Shown here: positions 1 to 9,019 of the stretch, piece after piece
Numbering within the stretch: the stretch's first letter is position 1
Layout of the letters: every line of letters begins with the position of its first letter
Assembly (NCBI RefSeq): GCF_022513565.1
Contig: NZ_JAKWBE010000005.1
Coordinates: 1-64,000, forward strand
DNA length: 64,000 nucleotides
Reading direction: 5' to 3'
From: Streptomyces gilvus
GTDB lineage: Bacteria; Actinomycetota; Actinomycetes; Streptomycetales; Streptomycetaceae
Notes under the pieces: model-generated
Seen by the model: only the letters and a program-made list of their open reading frames with translations
Databases searched by the model: none
What the model was told of the DNA's origin: nothing
Position numbers and translations under genes: made by a program

Positions 1-327
1 CACCACGGGGCCCTTGACGGTCTTGAGCTGTGCCTCGACGTAGGCGCTGTCGAAGGCCAGACCGCGCAGCGGGGTGTCGATCGCGTAGACCGGGTAGCCG
101 TGCCCCCGCAGGTAGCCGATCTCGCTGTTCCAGCTGGAGGAGTCGGCGAACGCCCCGTGGACCAGGACCACCGTCGGCTTCGCGCGGTGCGCCGGCTGCG
201 AGGTGACGGTGTGGTCGTTCGTCCGGGGCGTGACGGCGCTCGCGTTCGTCACGGCCAGTGAAGCCACGACCGCGGCACTCACCAGTCCGGCAGCCGCGAG
301 TGTTCTGGTGCGGGCGGTGGATTTCAT
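1..327 (-). CDS. secreted alpha/beta hydrolase, N-terminal part (runs off the window)
   Basis: The 109 visible residues begin with a basic segment (MKSTARTRTLA), a hydrophobic Ala/Val stretch and an Ala-Ser-Ala type cleavage region near residue 34, so the protein is probably secreted. The mature part starts PTVVLVHGAFADSSSW, the oxyanion-hole HG turn that opens the alpha/beta hydrolase fold. The catalytic Ser, Asp and His would lie beyond the window edge, so the substrate cannot be called. A GAGGAAG ribosome site sits about 8 nt before the ATG. It is divergent from the catalase-like gene across a 249-bp region full of ATGCCGAT elements. Confidence 0.8.
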   Translation of the reverse strand, partial: MKSTARTRTLAAAGLVSAAVVASLAVTNASAVTPRTNDHTVTSQPAHRAKPTVVLVHGAFADSSSWNSEIGYLRGHGYPVYAIDTPLRGLAFDSAYVEAQLKTVKGPVV

Positions 328-398
328 GGGGGTTCTTCCTCTCGAGCCGTTCTGTCGAATCTTCGTGACAACGACTCTGGCGGACGTGTCTTTCGGTC

Positions 399-506
399 CG
401 CCAATGCCGATCCTGCTGCCCTCCATGCCGATCCGGAATGAGGGGGCTGACCCTCGTGGTTCTTCATGCCCGATCGGCATGACGGGTGAGGGAATCGGCA
501 TTGGCG
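399..506. promoter_or_regulatory. array of ATGCCGAT elements in a divergent promoter region
   Basis: A perfect 13-bp inverted repeat (CGCCAATGCCGAT at 399-411, ATCGGCATTGGCG at 494-506) encloses another ATGCCGAT copy at 425-432 and a palindrome CATGCC-CGATC-GGCATG at 465-481. Repeated sites of one motif between two divergent genes suggest a shared operator. The binding protein is unknown; the LysR regulator about 1 kb downstream is one candidate. Confidence 0.5.
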
Positions 507-576
507 TGTCGAGTGCGGGGCCGCGATGATCTGCGGAGACGGAACTGTGCGATGTAATTTGAAGAGGTCTCAGAAC

Positions 577-1515
577 ATGCCGAGCACTCAGTGGCGTGAA
601 GTACTCCTGCCGGACGAGAGCAGCCAGCACGCGGAACAGATACACGTTTTCAGTGAACTGCAGCGCAAGCGGCTGAAAAAGCATGGCCCTGGGAGAGCGC
701 TGCACCGCAGTCAAGTGGCTGCCCTGAAGGCGGCGTTGGTGGTGGAAGAGGAGCTTCCCGATTATGCGAGGCAGGGAATCTTCGCCTCTCCGGCTGTTTT
801 TGAGGCTCTTGTACGGCTGTCCAACGGAAACTTCTCCGTCGACCGGGCTCCTGACATCCGCGGTTTCGCGATCAAGGTGCTCGGGGCCTCCACGCCGACG
901 TCCGCCGATGTCGAGCAGAACTTCACGCTGGTCAGTCAGGAGACCTTGAGGGTCAGCGGCAGCGCGGACGTCGTCGGAATCGTCGAACTCTCCACGAGCG
1001 GGCCGGGAGCCGCTCTCCGTAAGGCCGCGACCAATCCGCGGCTCACCCGCAGCGCTGTCGCGAACGTCCGGGACATGGTGAAGCCGTTCAGCGGATTCGC
1101 CACGCATGACTTCTTCAGCATCATGCCCATCACCTTCGGTGACCACGCGGCCCGGCTGAAGCTGTGCGCCGCCTCGACGGCGATCAACAGGCAAGCCCGC
1201 AAGGACCTGGCCGCCGACATCTACGGGCGACTCGGGGACGACGATCTGGAGTTCCGTCTCCAGGCCCAGTTCTTCGAGGACGAGAGCCGTACGCCGATCG
1301 AGGACTCCGCGGTCCGCTGGGACGCACCGTGGCTCACCGTGGCGCGGCTGCGTCTGCCCCGGCAGGCCCCGGACGAGGAACTGGCCGAGACCGTCGAGAA
1401 GAGCAGCTTCAACCCCTGGATCGCGGCAACGGAGCATCGGCCCCTCGGAGAGTTGATGCGCGCCCGCCGGGCGGCCTACGAGCTGAGCCGGCGCAACCGG
1501 GAGGGTGCTCCCTGA
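577..1515 (+). CDS. catalase-fold (heme-dependent catalase-related) protein
   Basis: A 312-residue protein resembling the short catalase-related family: VRLSNGNF followed by DIRGFAIKVLG corresponds to the R-F-S.. and RG-A-K-F segments of the catalase core, and there is a late NPWIAATEHRPLG segment typical of the family. It is much shorter than true catalases (about 480 or more residues) and the usual distal His motif is not evident by eye, so peroxidase or another heme role is more likely than classical catalase. The ATG at 577 is preferred over upstream in-frame starts because GAAGAGG lies 9 nt before it. It is followed by a LysR regulator 30 bp downstream. Confidence 0.7.
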   Translation: MPSTQWREVLLPDESSQHAEQIHVFSELQRKRLKKHGPGRALHRSQVAALKAALVVEEELPDYARQGIFASPAVFEALVRLSNGNFSVDRAPDIRGFAIKVLGASTPTSADVEQNFTLVSQETLRVSGSADVVGIVELSTSGPGAALRKAATNPRLTRSAVANVRDMVKPFSGFATHDFFSIMPITFGDHAARLKLCAASTAINRQARKDLAADIYGRLGDDDLEFRLQAQFFEDESRTPIEDSAVRWDAPWLTVARLRLPRQAPDEELAETVEKSSFNPWIAATEHRPLGELMRARRAAYELSRRNREGAP

Positions 1516-1545
1516 CCTCCTGTCCGGCTGTGCGCCGCCGCTACG

Positions 1546-2433
1546 ATGAGCCTCATGGATCTCGACTTACGCCGGGTGCGCTACTTCGTGGCCGTGGCCG
1601 AGGAGTGCAGCTTCGTGCGGGCGGCGAGCCGCCTCTACATGACCCAGCCGGCGCTCAGCCGTCAGATCCGGGCGCTGGAGGAGGACCTGGGCGTGGTCCT
1701 CTTCCTGCGGGACCGGCAGGGCACCGTACTGACGCGGGCGGGACACCAGTTGCTGGAGGACGCCCGGCCGATGCTGGCGATGTCACAGGCGGTGCAGCAG
1801 CGGGTGCGGACGGCGCACCGGGAGGTGAACCAGTTCACCATCGGCTTCATGCCGGGTGTCGTCGTCACCCCCATCGTGCGGGAGTTCGCCCGGATGGCGC
1901 CGCAGCTCGACATCGAGGTCGTGCACACGTCCATCACCGACCAGGTCGACTTCCTGATCGACGGGCGGGTCGACGTCTGCTACGTCCGGCTGCCGCTGCC
2001 CGAGGGCATGTTCGAGGTGGTTCCGCTCTTCCCGGAGCCCCGCGTGGTGGCGTTGCCCAGTGAGCATCCGCTCGCGGAACTCAAGGCGGTGCACGTCGAG
2101 GACCTGCGGGACATGGCCCTGCTGCAGGATCCGCGGGACGTACCGGAGTGGCGCGGGCGTGTCCCGCGCGATCCGCTGGCGGCGCCGGGAGAAGGCGTAC
2201 GGTTCCCCGCGACGATCGAGGAATGCCTGGAGGCCGTGGCCTTCGGGTCCGGCTGCTATGTCATGCCGGCCGGCATGGCCGGGTTCTACCGTCGGGACGA
2301 TGTCGTCCACCTGACGTTGGAGGGCGTCGCTCCCCGCATGGTCGCGCTGGCCTACTCCAAGCACCGGACCATGCCGGAGCTGCTCCAGTTCGCCGAGCTC
2401 TCGCGCCGCATGCTCGGCCCCGGCCCGGCCTGA
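1546..2433 (+). CDS. LysR-family transcriptional regulator with a TTA codon
   Basis: Typical LysR size (295 aa). The N-terminus has the winged helix-turn-helix: LDLRRVRYFVAVAEE, then AASRLYMTQPALSRQI as the recognition helix, then LEEDLGVVLFLRD. The rest is a type-2 periplasmic-binding-like effector domain (IGFMPGVVVTP, DVCYVRLPLPEG). ATG occurs at 1546 and 1555; the second fits the usual LysR start (MDLDLRR). Codon 5 from that start is TTA (1567-1569), so translation may depend on the bldA leucyl-tRNA, which in Streptomyces links expression to development. Likely target: the neighbouring catalase-like gene or the ATGCCGAT array, by inference only. Confidence 0.85.
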   Translation: MSLMDLDLRRVRYFVAVAEECSFVRAASRLYMTQPALSRQIRALEEDLGVVLFLRDRQGTVLTRAGHQLLEDARPMLAMSQAVQQRVRTAHREVNQFTIGFMPGVVVTPIVREFARMAPQLDIEVVHTSITDQVDFLIDGRVDVCYVRLPLPEGMFEVVPLFPEPRVVALPSEHPLAELKAVHVEDLRDMALLQDPRDVPEWRGRVPRDPLAAPGEGVRFPATIEECLEAVAFGSGCYVMPAGMAGFYRRDDVVHLTLEGVAPRMVALAYSKHRTMPELLQFAELSRRMLGPGPA

Positions 2434-2501
2434 CGCCCGCCGTCGGCCACGACGACATCGGCCGCCGGCACCGAATCGGACCAGCTTGGTGCCGTATCGG
2501 C

Positions 2502-2735
2502 GTGGTGACTGGCCCCGTGCACGGCGCCGAGCTGGTGGCGCGGCTGCTCGCCCGCCCCGGCCGGGTGGTGTCGGTGGCGTGGCTCAACGCGCGCCCCCGG
2601 GCCGCGTCGAACTGGGCCGCCGCGTCGGCCGTGGTGAGCCTGGTGGTGGACAACGGGAGGTTCACCCGGTCCACGCCGTGACGACCCCGGAGAAGCTGAC
2701 ACGGCTCGACGGAACCGGCCGAACTGGCCAGGTGA
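2502..2735 (+). pseudogene. remnant of an ECF41 (SigJ-like) sigma factor, C-terminal SnoaL-like domain
   Basis: One frame reads VHGAELVARLL ... WLNARPRAA ... VVSLVVDNGRFTR and then hits a stop. The next frame continues VHAVTTPEKLTRLDGTGR from about 2667. Joined, this matches the C-terminal NTF2/SnoaL-like extension of ECF41 sigma factors, which typically ends ITRI-AVRNP-KL-RL. The sigma2 and sigma4 domains are absent; the LysR gene lies immediately upstream. A single-base loss near 2662-2668 explains the shift. Recognition is by eye from family memory. Confidence 0.5.
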
Positions 2736-2740
2736 CTGCG

Positions 2741-3176
2741 GGCGTGAACGGCGGGGCTGGCCGGATGCGCCGGCGTGAACGGCGGGGGTAGCCAGGCGGG
2801 CGCCCGTGTGAACGGCTGGCCGGGCGGGTCCGGCGCGAACAGCGGAGGTAGGTGGGTGCCCGTGTGAACGGCGGAGGTGGCCGGGCAGGTCCCCGCGCGA
2901 ATGGCGGGAGTTGGCCAGGTGGGCGCCCGCGCGAATGGCGGTGGTGCCGGGCGGGTCCGGCGCGAACAGCGGAGGTAGGTGGGTGCCCGTGTGAACGGCG
3001 GAGGTGGCCGGGCAGGTCCCCGCGCGAATGGCGGGAGTTGGCCAGGTGGGTGCCCGCGCGAATGGCGGTGGTGCCGGGCGGGTCCGGCGCGAACAGCGGA
3101 GGTAGGTGGGTGCCCGCGCGAACGGCGGGGGGTGGCCGGGCGGGTGCCCGCGCGAATGGTCGAGTTGGTCAGGTAG
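2741..3176. repeat. nested tandem repeat: 127-bp unit made of four 29-34 bp modules
   Basis: Modules carry GNGNGAAYGGCGG followed by a G-rich spacer. The GAA anchors fall at 2837, 2866, 2899 and 2933, and again at 2964, 2993, 3026 and 3060, an exact 127-bp period (29+33+34+31). The copy at 2837-2963 differs from the next by one base that I could see; a third copy from 3091 is diverged and partial, and looser modules extend back to about 2741. No plausible gene covers it. It lies between the sigma remnant and the katG terminator; the rest of the 0.8-kb gap holds nothing else I recognise. Confidence 0.9.
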
Positions 3177-3184
3177 GTGCCCGT

Positions 3185-3228
3185 ACAGAAGCCCGGGCCG
3201 GTCCTTTCGGGCCGGCCCGGGCTTCTGT
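3185..3228. terminator. strong hairpin terminator 3' of katG
   Basis: A 17-bp perfect stem (ACAGAAGCCCGGGCCGG with its exact complement) closes a 10-nt loop. It lies 15 bp beyond the katG stop codon. It has no long T tract, which is usual for high-GC actinomycete terminators. Confidence 0.85.
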
Positions 3229-3242
3229 GGGCTACCGCGGGA

Positions 3243-5904
<2,662 letters not shown>

Positions 5905-5913
5905 GGCGGCCAA

Positions 5914-5960
5914 CCTACCCCCACAAACACGAACGCTTCAAGAAAACGAAGAGTACAAGT
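5914..5960 (-). promoter_or_regulatory. probable furA-katG promoter/operator
   Basis: An AT-rich island unlike the surrounding DNA. On the minus strand it carries TTGTAC (5958-5953), a plausible -35 hexamer, followed by a CTTC-N8-GAAG inverted repeat (5951-5936) where an autoregulatory Fur-type operator would be expected. The exact -10 is not clear. Confidence 0.4.
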
Positions 5961-6112
5961 TTGGTGTCGCCCGGATGACCTCCGGCTCCACGCGCCGGCC
6001 GGTCTCCGCGCATCCCCGCAGATCAAGGGGTTCGCCCCACTGTTCACGCCTACGGGTGAATCCGGGAATGGATGTCCGGTCTGCGCCCGGCGTGTGCGCT
6101 GTGCTGGACCGC

Positions 6113-6523
6113 GTGACTGTCTTCGTTCTGTGCGCGTGGCTGCTGACGGCGGGCCTCGGCGGCTATCTGGCCTCGGTGTGGATCCGCCACGGCGGCCTGC
6201 GGCAGCGCGCGTCAGGGGTGACGCGGCTGCCGCTGTGGCTCGTCCTGGGACATGTCCTGCTCGCCGTCGGCGGTCTGGCCTCCTGGACCGCCTATGTGGC
6301 GGGCGGAGTGCGCGGCACGGCCTGGGCGGCCTGCGCCGTGGTGCTGATCGTGGCGGCCTTCGGCTTCATGATGCTGCTGCGCTGGCTGCCCAGCTCCGGC
6401 CGGCACTCCCACGGCCGCCGGACCGCCGAGCGCCACTTCCCGCTCACCGCGGTCGTCGCCCACGGCATGTGCGCGGGAGCCACGGTGCTGCTGGTCGTGC
6501 TGGTGGTCCTGGGACAGGCGTGA
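6113..6523 (+). CDS. small integral membrane protein, paralogue of the 8455-8880 gene
   Basis: About 136 residues with four hydrophobic segments: near the start (CAWLLTAGLGGYLASVW), then LVLGHVLLAVGGLASW, CAVVLIVAAFGFMMLLRW and a C-terminal Val/Leu helix. It aligns along its length with the protein at 8455-8880 (GGLRQR/GGLRQQ, LVLGHVLLA/LVFGHFLLA, ERHFPLTAVVAHG/ERHLPVPVVAAHG), so the two arose by duplication. The start is uncertain; GTG at 6113 gives the best match with the paralogue, ATG at 6068 would add 15 residues. Function unknown. Two conserved His (GH and AHG) in membrane segments could bind heme or metal, an inference only. Confidence 0.7.
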   Translation: MTVFVLCAWLLTAGLGGYLASVWIRHGGLRQRASGVTRLPLWLVLGHVLLAVGGLASWTAYVAGGVRGTAWAACAVVLIVAAFGFMMLLRWLPSSGRHSHGRRTAERHFPLTAVVAHGMCAGATVLLVVLVVLGQA

Positions 6524-6525
6524 CG

Positions 6526-6975
6526 TCAGCCGGCCTCGGGCTCCTCCCCGCGCGTCGCGGCCGCACGGAAGCCGACCAGGAGCAGACCGAGCACGGCGAC
6601 ACCGGCGACGACGCCGGTGAGCAGCAGCAGCGGGTCGAGGGGCCGAGTGGCCGACGCGGCCGTGCGCTGGGTGTCCGGGACGGGGGTGTCCGGGACGGGC
6701 GTGGCCGGGGCGGCGGACGTGGCCTGCGGCGACGCGGGGGCGGCGGCCTCCCCGGCGGCCTGCCGGGACGGGGCCATGGTCATCGACGACATGCCGGACG
6801 ACTCGGCCGACGCGGTGGCCCGACGGCTGGGTACGGCCGCCGGGGCCGGGGCCGGGGGCGGGTGCCGGTGGAGGGGCGTGTGCGGGGCGGGAGCGGCGGC
6901 CGGCTGGGACGCGGGTGCGGAGGGCGAGGTGGTCCGCGAGGCCGGGATGAGCAGGCTGTCCAGCAGGCCGGTCAC
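6526..6975 (-). CDS. Pro/Ala-rich protein with one C-terminal membrane helix, hypothetical
   Basis: 149 residues: a short N-terminal segment, a long low-complexity Pro/Ala/Ser/Thr region (PAAAPAPHTPLHRHPPPAPA, then PVPDTPVPDT), and one transmembrane helix (LLLLTGVVAGVAVLGLLLVGF) followed by a basic tail, a membrane-anchored extracytoplasmic arrangement. The GTG start overlaps the TGA of an upstream 68-codon ORF in another frame and no ribosome site is seen. Either it is translationally coupled or its true N-terminus was lost by a frameshift. It lies downstream of the SufR-like regulator on the same strand and ends 2 bp from the convergent membrane gene. Confidence 0.45.
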   Translation of the reverse strand: MTGLLDSLLIPASRTTSPSAPASQPAAAPAPHTPLHRHPPPAPAPAAVPSRRATASAESSGMSSMTMAPSRQAAGEAAAPASPQATSAAPATPVPDTPVPDTQRTAASATRPLDPLLLLTGVVAGVAVLGLLLVGFRAAATRGEEPEAG

Positions 6976-7147
6976 CGGGTGGCGACCCCGTTCAACAGCG
7001 GTCCCACCAGCCGGACCTCGCCTTCCGCGCAGGTGTCCGAGGCGGATGGAGCCGGAGCCGAGGTCGGTGTGGGTCTCGGGAGGAGGGAGCGGGCGTGGAC
7101 CCCCGTCCCCCGCCGCCGGTTCCGCCCGTGTCGTGATCGTGGCCGCC

Positions 7148-7798
7148 TCAACGGTCGGTGTGCAGCTCGACGCAGCACATGCCCGGGCGGGGGGTGAGCA
7201 CGGCCGTGGTGTCGGCGTTGCCGGAGGCGGCCAGGCAGCCGGAGAGAAAGGCGTGGTTCATCCCGCAGATCAGGTCGGGGGCCTGGGCGGCGACCGGGTG
7301 GAACGGGCAGTTGTACAGCACCGTGCGGCCGGAACCGGCGTCGGCCGGGTCGAACCCGAGGGATTCCAGGATCGCCGTGACGTCCCCGCCGCGGGTCTGC
7401 GCGCCCAGGGCCTCGCCCCGCTCCCGGGCGACCCGGAGCGACGCCTCCCGGGCGCTCTCGCCGGGCCGCTGTGCCGTCAGTGCCTCGGTCAGCAGGGAGG
7501 CCAGCAGGTCGTGGCGGCGCGGCGGGAGGCTCAGGGAGAGGGTCTCGGGGCTGGGCTCGTACACCTTCGGGGCGCGGCCGACCCGGCGCGGGCCGTGGCC
7601 TCCGTGGCGTGCCTGCAGCAGGCCCGACGCGACCAGCTTGTCCAGGTGGAAGGCGGCCAGCTTGCGGGAGATCCCCACCGCCGCGGACGCCTCTTCCCTG
7701 GTCACCGGGTGCCTGGCCCGCCGGACGTAGTCGAGCAGCCGACGCCGGGACTCGTCGCCGAGGACGGCGAGTGCGGCGGCCGTGGCATCGGGGTTCAC
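7148..7798 (-). CDS. winged-HTH regulator with C-terminal Cys cluster (SufR/ArsR-like)
   Basis: 216 residues. The N-terminal half is a winged helix (LGDESRRRLLDYVRRARHPVTREEA, then GISRKLAAFHLDKLVASGLL). The C-terminal third has cysteines in YNCPFHPVA, LICGMNHAFLSGCL and MCCVEL, resembling the [4Fe-4S]-binding end of SufR-type sensors, although the spacing (13, 9 and about 19 residues) is not the cyanobacterial one. It is probably an iron-sulfur or metal-responsive repressor. The start is GTG at 7798; the longer ORF reaches back into the operator. It is divergent from a DUF2231 membrane gene with a perfect-arm palindrome between them. Confidence 0.75.
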   Translation of the reverse strand: MNPDATAAALAVLGDESRRRLLDYVRRARHPVTREEASAAVGISRKLAAFHLDKLVASGLLQARHGGHGPRRVGRAPKVYEPSPETLSLSLPPRRHDLLASLLTEALTAQRPGESAREASLRVARERGEALGAQTRGGDVTAILESLGFDPADAGSGRTVLYNCPFHPVAAQAPDLICGMNHAFLSGCLAASGNADTTAVLTPRPGMCCVELHTDR

Positions 7799-7850
7799 CG
7801 CATCACCGTAACTCCGTCGAGTGGACTTGCTTGACCTCTCGCCGAATAAG

Positions 7851-7866
7851 ACCAACACTTGTTGGT
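7851..7866. promoter_or_regulatory. palindromic operator ACCAACA-CT-TGTTGGT
   Basis: Two perfect 7-bp arms separated by CT lie in the only AT-rich part of the intergenic region between the divergent Cys-cluster regulator and the DUF2231 gene. This is the expected place for autoregulation and control of the divergent operon. Confidence 0.65.
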
Positions 7867-7893
7867 GAAATACCTCATAGGCGAGGTGGGACC

Positions 7894-8430
7894 ATGACGG
7901 TCGACAGTGCGCTCAGGCAGGCGAAGCAGCCGGTCAGCGGTGCGTTGGCGGGGCCGTACGGGCACCCGTTCCATCCGATCCTGGTGACCGTGCCGATCGG
8001 GGCCTGGGTGTGCAGCCTGGTCTTCGACATCGCCTCCAAGACCGTCGGCCGGCCGGGTTTCCTGACCCACGGCTCGGCCTGGCTGATCGCGATCGGGGTG
8101 CTCGGGGCCCTGGCCGCGGCCTGCGTCGGCTTCCTCGACCTGTTCGCCATCCCCACCGGCACGCCCGCATTCCGTACGGGCCTGGTGCACATGGGGCTGA
8201 ACCTCGCCGTGACCGCCGCCTACGCGGCCGGTTTCCTCTGGCGCCGGAGCGACGGCTACGCGGGAGGGCAGAGCGTCGGCAACGGGCAGCTGACGCTCTC
8301 CGCCGTCGCTCTGGCCATCCTCGGCGTCTCCGGCTACCTCGGCGGCAAGCTCGCCTACCGCTACGGCGTCCGCGTGGCCGCCGAGTCCGTGCAGGCCGAG
8401 GGCTACCGCAGTAGCCGTACGACCCCCTGA
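7894..8430 (+). CDS. DUF2231-type integral membrane protein
   Basis: 178 residues with four hydrophobic helices. The N-terminal GPYGHPFHPILVTVPIGAWVCSLVFD carries the His-Pro-x-His-Pro motif of DUF2231 membrane proteins, which are often linked to heme or redox metabolism. GAGGTGGG precedes the ATG. It is the first gene of a two-gene operon with the 8455 membrane gene and is probably controlled by the divergent Cys-cluster regulator. Biochemical role unknown. Confidence 0.8.
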   Translation: MTVDSALRQAKQPVSGALAGPYGHPFHPILVTVPIGAWVCSLVFDIASKTVGRPGFLTHGSAWLIAIGVLGALAAACVGFLDLFAIPTGTPAFRTGLVHMGLNLAVTAAYAAGFLWRRSDGYAGGQSVGNGQLTLSAVALAILGVSGYLGGKLAYRYGVRVAAESVQAEGYRSSRTTP

Positions 8431-8454
8431 CGAGAAACCCCACCGGAGCCGGAC

Positions 8455-8880
8455 ATGGACATCGCCGCCCTCGTCGCCTGGATCGTCACCGCCCTCGGCG
8501 GATTCGTCCTCCTCGGCCGCTGGATCTCCGGCGGCGGTCTGCGCCAGCAGCAGTCGAGGACCGCGCGCTTCCCGGCGCCGCTCGTCTTCGGGCACTTCCT
8601 GCTCGCGGCGGCCGGGCTGGTCGTCTGGATCGTCTATGTGGCCGCCGACAAGAGCGGCCTGGCGTGGACCGCCTTCGGTCTGCTCGTCGCGGTCGCGCTG
8701 CTCGGCTTCACCATGTTCGCCCGCTGGATCCCCGTCCGGGGCACAACCCCGGCGACCGCCGGCGAGCCCACCCCCGCCGAACGCCACCTCCCCGTCCCGG
8801 TGGTCGCCGCCCACGGCCTCGTCGCCGCGGCGACCCTGGTCCTCGTCCTGCTGGCGGCACTGGGCGTCGGCGGGAGTTGA
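8455..8880 (+). CDS. small four-helix membrane protein, paralogue of the 6113-6523 gene
   Basis: 141 residues with four hydrophobic segments (LVAWIVTALGGFVLLGRW, LVFGHFLLAAAGLVVWIV, FGLLVAVALLGFTMFARW, and a C-terminal helix). It shares the GGLRQ and GH-x-LLA motifs and the ERH..P..VAAHG loop with its paralogue. It starts 24 bp after the DUF2231 gene, so they are probably co-transcribed. The two paralogues lie on either side of the SufR-like regulator, as if one ancestral unit had been duplicated. No function can be assigned. Confidence 0.75.
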   Translation: MDIAALVAWIVTALGGFVLLGRWISGGGLRQQQSRTARFPAPLVFGHFLLAAAGLVVWIVYVAADKSGLAWTAFGLLVAVALLGFTMFARWIPVRGTTPATAGEPTPAERHLPVPVVAAHGLVAAATLVLVLLAALGVGGS

Positions 8881-8921
8881 ACGCCCTCTCACAGTGCGGC
8901 TCGTCCCCCTGTGCGGCTCGT

Positions 8922-8959
8922 GTAACCGCTGATGAACCGCTCATGAGACACCCGTGTAA
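8922..8959 (+). promoter_or_regulatory. GlnR-like box: four pentamers spaced 11 bp apart
   Basis: GTAAC (8922), TGAAC (8933), TGAGA (8944) and TGTAA (8955) recur at exactly 11-bp intervals, about 60-100 bp before the nitrate reductase start. The known GlnR site in actinomycetes is GTNAC-N6-GAAAC repeated with the same 11-bp phase. The first two pentamers fit fairly well, the last two poorly. Nitrogen control of nitrate assimilation by GlnR makes the position meaningful. Confidence 0.45.
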
Positions 8960-9019
8960 TGGGCATTTCGTACCGTCGCGGAAGCTCCACCCGTACGGGA
9001 CGATCATGAGAGGCAGGGG

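Noticed and set aside
2741..3176. CRISPR array
   Set aside because: The repeats are contiguous with no unique spacers, differ in length, and no cas genes are nearby.
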